DNA from: Lentisphaeria bacterium UBA1776 | GTDB lineage: Bacteria; Verrucomicrobiota; Lentisphaeria; Victivallales; Victivallaceae | Length of the DNA stretch: 11,061 nt | Reading direction: 5' to 3' | NCBI GenBank assembly: GCA_002314605.1 | Contig: DCGO01000127.1 | Coordinates: forward strand, 322-11,382 | Shown: positions 7,069-11,061 of the stretch, one piece after another | How the letters are laid out: each line of letters opens with the position of its first letter | How positions within the stretch are numbered: position 1 is the first letter of the stretch | The notes under the pieces: generated by a model | Told to the model about the DNA's origin: nothing | Database searches by the model: none | Seen by the model: the letters and a program-made list of their open reading frames with translations, nothing else | Translations under genes and position numbers: made by a program

Positions 7069-7472
7069 CAGTCCTCACTTTGTGTGACCAGCGTCACATC
7101 GGCAAAGCCGCCGCGGCGGATCGTCGCCATCAGCGCAATGACCTCCTTATAAGGGCATTTGCCGTCGGCGCGCAGCAGAAGCTGCAGTTTGGGCTGTTCG
7201 GCTTTGAGCTGTTTCAGTCTGGCGATCAGCTCATCTCCGGGAACCGTGTCATTGTCGATCAGGATCGTTCCCTTTGCGGTGAGGGCGATGCTCTTGAAGT
7301 TGTCGTCGGGGAGCTTTTCGCTGTTCAGCTGCGGCGGGGTCACAGTGGTCCCGTACTCCATCAGCGGCATCGTGATCATGAAGGCGATCAGCAGTACAAA
7401 GGTCAGATCGAGCAGCGGCGTCATGTTGATCTCGTCGATCGGGACCATGCGGAATCGTTCGCGTTTGCGCAT
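7068..7472 (-). CDS. exbD: ExbD/TolR family biopolymer transport protein
   Basis: This 134-residue protein has a basic cytoplasmic N-terminus (MRKRERFR), one membrane helix (about 19-38), and a periplasmic domain. The essential proton-pathway aspartate of the family is present as Asp22 in NMTPLLDLTFVLLIAF. The C-terminal domain ends with the typical LLLRADGKCPYKEVIALM and GGFADVTLVTQ segments. It forms the inner-membrane proton channel complex with the ExbB protein encoded upstream. ATG 7472 was chosen because AGGGG is 8 nt upstream; a TTG at 7478 overlapping the exbB stop would have almost no spacing. It starts 2 nt after the exbB stop, and its own stop overlaps the tonB start by one base, which indicates tight cotranslation. 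Confidence 0.9.
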   Translation of the reverse strand: MRKRERFRMVPIDEINMTPLLDLTFVLLIAFMITMPLMEYGTTVTPPQLNSEKLPDDNFKSIALTAKGTILIDNDTVPGDELIARLKQLKAEQPKLQLLLRADGKCPYKEVIALMATIRRGGFADVTLVTQSED

Positions 7473-7474
7473 GG

Positions 7475-8290
7475 TCAACGCCCCTGCATACCCTGCTGCT
7501 GTTGCGGCGGCACGGTGGTCGGACTGTGTGCGGCAAGTTCGAGCTGTTCAAGTTTCAGCCGCACCATGAACTCTTCGGCGAAGTTGTCCATCGTCACCGT
7601 CAGATGGCGGATCGTCCCGTTCAGATAGTTGTAGCCGACGAGCGACGGAATAGCGACCAGCAGACCGGCGACGGTCGTCAGCAGTGCGCCCGAGATGCCG
7701 GGAGCCAGTGCGAAAAAGTCGGGCTTTCCGGCGGCGGCGATGCCGCAGAAAGCGTACATCACGCCCCAGACCGTGCCGAAGAGGCCGAGAAAGGGACTTA
7801 AGCTGACCATGGTGGCCAGAAAACCAATCCGGGTCTCCGCGATGCGGATCTGGTTGGATACGGAACTTTCCAGCACTGCTTCAATGGCTTCGATCTGCGC
7901 CGGGGTCAACATGACCGGTGCGGTGACGCGCTTTCCCGGACGGACGGCCATGGCGCCGGCCATGGCTGTACTGCCCGGGGCGCCCTCTTCGTAAAACTGC
8001 AGCAGACACTCAATTCCTGCATCGTAGATACAGGCCACAGGGGAGGCATTGGTGGCGCTCTCCCTGACCAGAGCGATGATCCCGGAGGCGTTTTCGCGGA
8101 ACCGGGTGAGAAATCCCTCGGAGGCGCGCCGTGACCGCCACAGGGCCAGTCCCTTGTCGATCATGATGGTCCAGGTGAGGATGGAGCTTGCCACCAGCAG
8201 CAGCACAATCGCTTTGCCGACGCCGTCGCTGTTGGAAAAGACATAATAGACACTGGGGGTGGCCGCCGCCGCCACGGTTTCAACTGCCAT
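7475..8290 (-). CDS. exbB: ExbB/TolQ/MotA family proton-channel protein
   Basis: This 271-residue protein has three predicted membrane helices (about 24-44, 158-182, 196-220), the ExbB/TolQ topology. The signature LGLFGTVWGVMYAF occupies 168-181, and the GISGALLTTVAGLLVAIPSLVGYNYL stretch follows at 198-223. A Gly/Ala/Pro-rich insertion at about 103-127 lies in the cytoplasmic loop, and the C-terminus carries a short PPQQQQ tail (261-266). ATG 8290 is preceded by GAGGAG with a 9-nt spacing. It is the first gene of the minus-strand operon; a sigma70-like promoter lies about 40-65 nt upstream. The gene symbol follows the linkage to exbD and tonB; tolQ is the alternative name. Confidence 0.9.
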   Translation of the reverse strand: MAVETVAAAATPSVYYVFSNSDGVGKAIVLLLVASSILTWTIMIDKGLALWRSRRASEGFLTRFRENASGIIALVRESATNASPVACIYDAGIECLLQFYEEGAPGSTAMAGAMAVRPGKRVTAPVMLTPAQIEAIEAVLESSVSNQIRIAETRIGFLATMVSLSPFLGLFGTVWGVMYAFCGIAAAGKPDFFALAPGISGALLTTVAGLLVAIPSLVGYNYLNGTIRHLTVTMDNFAEEFMVRLKLEQLELAAHSPTTVPPQQQQGMQGR

Positions 8291-8328
8291 TTTTCAGAAC
8301 TCCTCAAGTTAAAATCCTACGATACAGA

Positions 8329-8356
8329 ACTATATAGAATTTTTACGGATTTTCAA
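8329..8356 (-). promoter_or_regulatory. promoter of the exbB operon
   Basis: The minus strand reads TTGAAA (8356-8351), a 16-nt spacer, and TATAGT (8334-8329), then about 39 nt to the exbB ATG. The region is strongly AT-rich relative to its surroundings. The divergent promoter for uvrC has the same -10 hexamer and spacer length, which supports both calls. Confidence 0.6.
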
Positions 8357-8422
8357 GCCGGAAAACGGGAAAAAAGATAAAAAGTTGCCATGGGGGGGCC
8401 GGGATATTCCGGTATTTCCGGA

Positions 8423-8450
8423 TTGTTTTTCCGCAAAACAAAACTATAGT
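8423..8450 (+). promoter_or_regulatory. promoter of uvrC
   Basis: TTGTTT (8423-8428), a 16-nt spacer and TATAGT (8445-8450) precede uvrC, leaving a leader of roughly 70 nt before ATG 8530. Directly abutting the -35 is an inverted repeat, TCCGG-N5-CCGGA (8408-8422), that could bind a regulator. Upstream lies a G7 run (8392-8398). The rest of the 239-bp divergent region (8291-8529) holds the exbB promoter and nothing else I can identify. Confidence 0.55.
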
Positions 8451-8529
8451 ATGAGAAAGTGAAAAAGGGGTTGGATTGCGTGGATCTCCAGGATTTGTGC
8501 CGGAATGTCTTCCGGGGAGTGTCTGAGTC

Positions 8530-9987
8530 ATGAATGTCCGGGAATTTCTGCCGTCTCTGGTCCCCCCGGAACCGGGGGTCTATGTCTATCGGGACCGGTT
8601 CGGCAAAGTGATCTATGTGGGGAAGGCCGTCAACCTCCGCCGCCGCATGTCCAGCTATTTCCAGCCGGCCCGGGCCGCCCGGGCGGACGCGAAACTCCGG
8701 AGTCTTATCCACTCCATTGCCGACTGGTCGTTTACCACCGTCCGCAACGAGGACGAGGCCCTGATCCTGGAGTCCCGTCTCATCAAGGAGTACGCCCCCT
8801 ATTACAACATCCTCATGCGGGACGACAAGCGTTATCTCATGCTGAAGATCGATTTCCGCGAGAAATTTCCCACCCTCCGGGCCGCCCGGCTCAAGAAGGA
8901 AGACGGGGCACGTTATTTCGGTCCCTTTCCCCACGGTTCCGCCCTGCGGATGACCATGGAGTATCTTCTGGCGAGATTCGGGCTGAAAGCCTGCCGGAAC
9001 CCGGAGCCGGACGAGAGCGCCCGCAAACACTGCATGAAGCGGGTCATGCGGGACTGCTGCGCACCCTGCACCGGGCTGGTCACGGAAGTGGCCTACCGTC
9101 AGAAACTGGATGCGGCCATTCAGGTGCTGGACGGCGACATCGAGCCCCTGATCGAGGATTTGAAAGCGCAGATGCGCAATGCCGCCGGGAGACAGCAGTT
9201 TGAACGGGCCGCCCGGTTCCGGGACATCGCCGCCAATCTGGAGGCGGTGTTCGGTCGCCGGGTCCGGGTTTTTGAGCATCCCGAACTGCCCCGTTCCCCC
9301 AGCGGACCGGAGGCGGTGCGGGAACTGCAGAACGTGCTGAAACTTCCGAACTACCCGCAACTCATCATCGGTTTCGACAACTCCAATCTCTTTGGGACCA
9401 TGGCGGTTTCCAGTCTGGTGACTTTCCGGGACGGACGTCCGGACCGGGAGCATTACCGGCGGTTCCGGGTGAAAACCGTGACGGGGTCCAACGACTTCGC
9501 CACCATGGGGGAGGTCCTTACCAGACACTTTTCCCGGCTTATTGCGGAGAAGCGCCCCCTTCCGGATCTGGTGCTCATCGACGGCGGCCGGGGTCAGCTT
9601 TCCGCTGCCATTGAGGCGCTGCTGAAGCTGAACTGCCCGCCGCTTCCGGTGATCGGTCTGGCTGAACGGGAGGAGGAGATCTACATTCCCGGCCGGGCGG
9701 AACCCCTCCGGCTGGACCGGCATTCTCCGGCACTGCGTCTGCTTCAGGCGGTCCGGGATGAATCCCACCGGTTTGCCATAACCTTTCACAGGGAACTGCG
9801 TCTCAAGCGCATCGAACAGTCCATGCTGGACGATATTCCGGGGATCGGCACCTTGCGGAAGATCCGGCTTCTGAAAGCTTTCGGCTCCGTCCGGAATATC
9901 CGTGCCGCCACGCCGGAGGAACTGACGGCGAAAGTCCCCGGGCTGGGCCTCGCTCTGGCGGAAAAAATACTCTCCGCGCTTGGCTGA
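8530..9987 (+). CDS. uvrC: UvrC excinuclease subunit, internally shortened form
   Basis: In nucleotide excision repair this protein incises DNA on both sides of a lesion after UvrA/UvrB loading. It has 485 residues; typical UvrC has about 600. The GIY-YIG nuclease (about 12-95) has GVY at 16-18, IYVGKA at 28-33 and the catalytic Glu81. Four cysteines (155, 168, 176 or 177, 180) match the family's Fe-S cluster ligands. The UvrB-binding UVR segment is at about 206-241 (AAGRQQFERAARFRD). The RNase H-like nuclease follows with Asp283 (GFDNS), Asp322, Asp351 (LIDGGRGQ) and His413 (RDESHRFA), which align with residues known to be needed for 5' incision in E. coli UvrC. Helix-hairpin-helix motifs (about 430-482) contain IPGIG and VPGLG. 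The stretch that normally separates the UVR segment from the RNase H domain, about 115-135 residues, is missing, yet all catalytic residues remain. ATG 8530 gives the usual N-terminus, with GGGGAG about 10 nt upstream. Confidence 0.93.
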   Translation: MNVREFLPSLVPPEPGVYVYRDRFGKVIYVGKAVNLRRRMSSYFQPARAARADAKLRSLIHSIADWSFTTVRNEDEALILESRLIKEYAPYYNILMRDDKRYLMLKIDFREKFPTLRAARLKKEDGARYFGPFPHGSALRMTMEYLLARFGLKACRNPEPDESARKHCMKRVMRDCCAPCTGLVTEVAYRQKLDAAIQVLDGDIEPLIEDLKAQMRNAAGRQQFERAARFRDIAANLEAVFGRRVRVFEHPELPRSPSGPEAVRELQNVLKLPNYPQLIIGFDNSNLFGTMAVSSLVTFRDGRPDREHYRRFRVKTVTGSNDFATMGEVLTRHFSRLIAEKRPLPDLVLIDGGRGQLSAAIEALLKLNCPPLPVIGLAEREEEIYIPGRAEPLRLDRHSPALRLLQAVRDESHRFAITFHRELRLKRIEQSMLDDIPGIGTLRKIRLLKAFGSVRNIRAATPEELTAKVPGLGLALAEKILSALG

Positions 9988-9991
9988 CGGG

Positions 9992-10687
9992 TCAGAGGCC
10001 CTTTTCCGCAATGCGGCATTGCGGCTGCACCGGTGACGTACACGGTTCCGCCGGGCGGAGCCAGAGGATCCGTTCCAGGGGCAGTCCCCACTCCGGGGCT
10101 TTGGCATCCAGCCCGGTCAGGCGGAGTCTTTCCGTCCCGCGGCAAATCAGCCGGCAGATGCGGAGAGGTTCCCGCCGGCACTTCAGGAGGATGATTTCTC
10201 CGGGGCGGGGGTAGGCATCGCAGCGGAGCTGCCAAATCTTTCCGTCAGGACTCCTTACCAGCTGGTACCTTCCCGGATTCAGCCCGCAGTTCCGCAGGTA
10301 ACCGGACAGCGGTTCCAGCAGCGGCTCGTATTGTTCCAGAAGTTCCAGCGGACACACCGTATCGGTCCCCGGACCTGACGCTGGATGCCAGTGCAGAGAA
10401 AAATGCGGACGGGTCTGCTCTTTGGGGACCAGAAGTCTGCCGCTGAAGACCTGCGCATAAAATTCCGTCATGGCTTCGGGATCCATTTCCAGAAATTTTG
10501 CGACGGAATGCAGCTGCTCCGGACTCAGCAGAAAAATCCCCTGTTTCAGCTGTGTCACGGCGGAGGGCGTCATCCCGAGATATTCCGCCAGTGCGGTCTG
10601 GGTGCAGTTTTTTTCCCGCAGATACCGGCGGATCACGATTCGGAGTTTGGACTTATCCGGAACGAGTATGTTCAGCGGCGGAAGCAT
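9992..10687 (-). CDS. XRE-family helix-turn-helix regulator
   Basis: This 231-residue protein has an N-terminal HTH_3-type DNA-binding domain (about 15-70): CTQTALAEYLGMTPSAVTQLKQG contains the turn and recognition helix, then LLSPEQLHSVAKFLEMDP. Residues about 130-212 are beta-rich, with spacing reminiscent of the S24/LexA-CI C-terminal fold (PGEIILLKC, ICRL, LTGLDAKAPEW). I see no serine-lysine catalytic pair, so it is at most a degenerate version (inference). The middle segment (85-125) is unassigned. ATG 10687 has GGAGG 11 nt upstream, and that site can pair with CCTCC just before the start codon. It lies 48 nt downstream of a TPR-like gene on the same strand and probably shares its transcript. 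Its stop is 4 bp from the uvrC stop, tail to tail. The target is unknown; regulation of uvrC cannot be assumed. Confidence 0.75.
   Translation of the reverse strand: MLPPLNILVPDKSKLRIVIRRYLREKNCTQTALAEYLGMTPSAVTQLKQGIFLLSPEQLHSVAKFLEMDPEAMTEFYAQVFSGRLLVPKEQTRPHFSLHWHPASGPGTDTVCPLELLEQYEPLLEPLSGYLRNCGLNPGRYQLVRSPDGKIWQLRCDAYPRPGEIILLKCRREPLRICRLICRGTERLRLTGLDAKAPEWGLPLERILWLRPAEPCTSPVQPQCRIAEKGL
10006..10024. repeat. perfect inverted repeat between convergent uvrC and the XRE gene
   Basis: CCGCAATG and CATTGCGG form an exact 8-bp stem around CGG, 19 nt after the uvrC stop and inside the last codons of the regulator gene. Neither side carries a T-run in the required orientation, so it is not a classical intrinsic terminator. 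It could still slow convergent polymerases or protect the uvrC 3' end. Confidence 0.4.
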
Positions 10688-10689
10688 CT

Positions 10690-10703
10690 GGAGGAGCGCC
10701 TCC
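10690..10703 (-). promoter_or_regulatory. possible hairpin over the ribosome site of the XRE gene
   Basis: On the coding strand GGAGG (10703-10699), loop CGCT, and CCTCC (10694-10690) lie immediately before AG-ATG. The only good Shine-Dalgarno sequence is therefore the left arm of a 5-bp GC stem that ends 2 nt from the start codon. If folded, it would block initiation unless ribosomes arriving from the upstream gene open it. Confidence 0.35.
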
Positions 10704-10735
10704 GGAGAAATGCCGAGCCGGAAAAGTGACCGGAC

Positions 10736-11061
10736 TCAGCGCTGAGAAGCACTGCTGCCCATGAGCTGCTGCCGTTTTGCTTGCGGCAGCGGTAATTTTT
10801 CCAGCCGGTGCCGGCAGAGTTCCGCCGCCGGCTGGTCGTTCAACTGCAGCGCGGTTTTCCACCGGAAATACCAGTACTGCACCCGGAGTTCCGGGATCGT
10901 TTCCGGATCGATTTCCATGAATTTCTCACGGGCGGAGAGAAAACAGCCGTCTCCCAGGTCCAGAAGAGCAGCGTAGAATTTCCGGTAGGGATCGTTTCCC
11001 GGGTACTGTTTCAGAAGTTTCCTTGCTTCTGCAGTCTGCCCCTGACGGAGCAGCCGATCCA
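10736..11061 (-). CDS. TPR-like protein, C-terminal part
   Basis: The minus-strand frame is open to the window edge and ends at TGA (10738-10736), giving 107 visible residues of a protein whose N-terminus is outside. They read as helical-pair repeats: RLLRQGQTAEARKLLKQYPG, then KFYAALLDLGDG, SAREKFMEIDPE, then QYWYFRWKTALQLNDQP and AAELCRHRLEKLPL. This spacing of Ala, Leu, Tyr and Pro resembles tetratricopeptide repeats. An internal ATG at 10918 exists, but coding clearly continues upstream of it. No catalytic motif is visible. It precedes the XRE regulator by 48 nt on the same strand, suggesting cotranscription. A scaffold or protein-interaction role is the only inference possible. Confidence 0.6.
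   Translation of the reverse strand, partial: DRLLRQGQTAEARKLLKQYPGNDPYRKFYAALLDLGDGCFLSAREKFMEIDPETIPELRVQYWYFRWKTALQLNDQPAAELCRHRLEKLPLPQAKRQQLMGSSASQR

Noticed and set aside
6181..8290. Tol-Pal system (tolQ, tolR, tolA)
   Set aside because: ExbB/TolQ and ExbD/TolR are hard to separate, but no tolB or pal follows and the third protein has a Pro/Lys spacer and a TonB-like C-terminus.
8392..8398. G7 run in the divergent promoter region as a phase-variable switch
   Set aside because: It is short and lies outside both promoters' core elements and spacers, so a length change has no obvious effect.
8353..10107. 584-codon open frame on the minus strand opposite uvrC
   Set aside because: It is antisense to a gene with complete UvrC motifs, is rich in Arg/Pro/Gly/Gln, and runs through the promoter region. 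It is an open frame produced by GC-rich codon use, with no recognisable domain.
10735..10746. Perfect 12-bp palindrome CTCAGCGCTGAG at the end of the TPR-like gene
   Set aside because: A few 12-bp palindromes are expected by chance in 11 kb, and it overlaps coding sequence and the stop codon, so it is not called an operator.

Overview
The window is about 11 kb of protein-dense, fairly GC-rich bacterial DNA. The organism is Gram-negative-type: it has an ExbB/ExbD/TonB energy-transduction set and a secreted multidomain SGNH hydrolase. The mix of DUF177, TonB machinery, an orphan HPr and a large SGNH esterase-like protein would fit the PVC group (for example Lentisphaerota/Victivallales). That placement is an inference from gene content and style. 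No marker gene here proves it, and no rRNA, tRNA, insertion sequence or CRISPR array was seen.

Layout. (1) 1-1492, plus strand: the 3' end of a DUF177/YceD gene, then a CapA-like metallophosphatase. The ribosomal protein L32 gene that often follows DUF177 is absent. (2) 8290-1459, minus strand: an apparent six-gene operon read right to left, exbB, exbD, tonB, SGNH hydrolase, HPr, GT-C glycosyltransferase with TPRs. Junctions overlap or are very short, except for a 36-bp AT-rich gap before the SGNH gene. The last gene overlaps the 3' end of the capA-like gene tail to tail. (3) 8291-8529: a divergent control region with a recognisable promoter on each strand, both with the -10 TATAGT and a 16-nt spacer. 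(4) 8530-9987, plus strand: a short-form uvrC. (5) 11061-9992, minus strand: the 3' end of a TPR-like gene and an XRE-family regulator, converging on uvrC with 4 bp between the stop codons.

How the genes may work together. ExbB, ExbD and TonB would couple the proton gradient to an outer-membrane process. The same transcript would make a secreted SGNH (probably carbohydrate esterase-like) protein, an HPr that could report or relay sugar/phosphorylation status, and a membrane glycosyltransferase that uses lipid-linked sugars. This suggests an envelope or glycan uptake/modification module, but the substrate cannot be read from the sequence. The most notable signals are a G10 homopolymer inside the SGNH gene, where loss of one G gives an immediate stop; a UvrC lacking roughly 115-135 residues between the UvrB-binding segment and the nuclease domain; and the unusual company of HPr and of DUF177.
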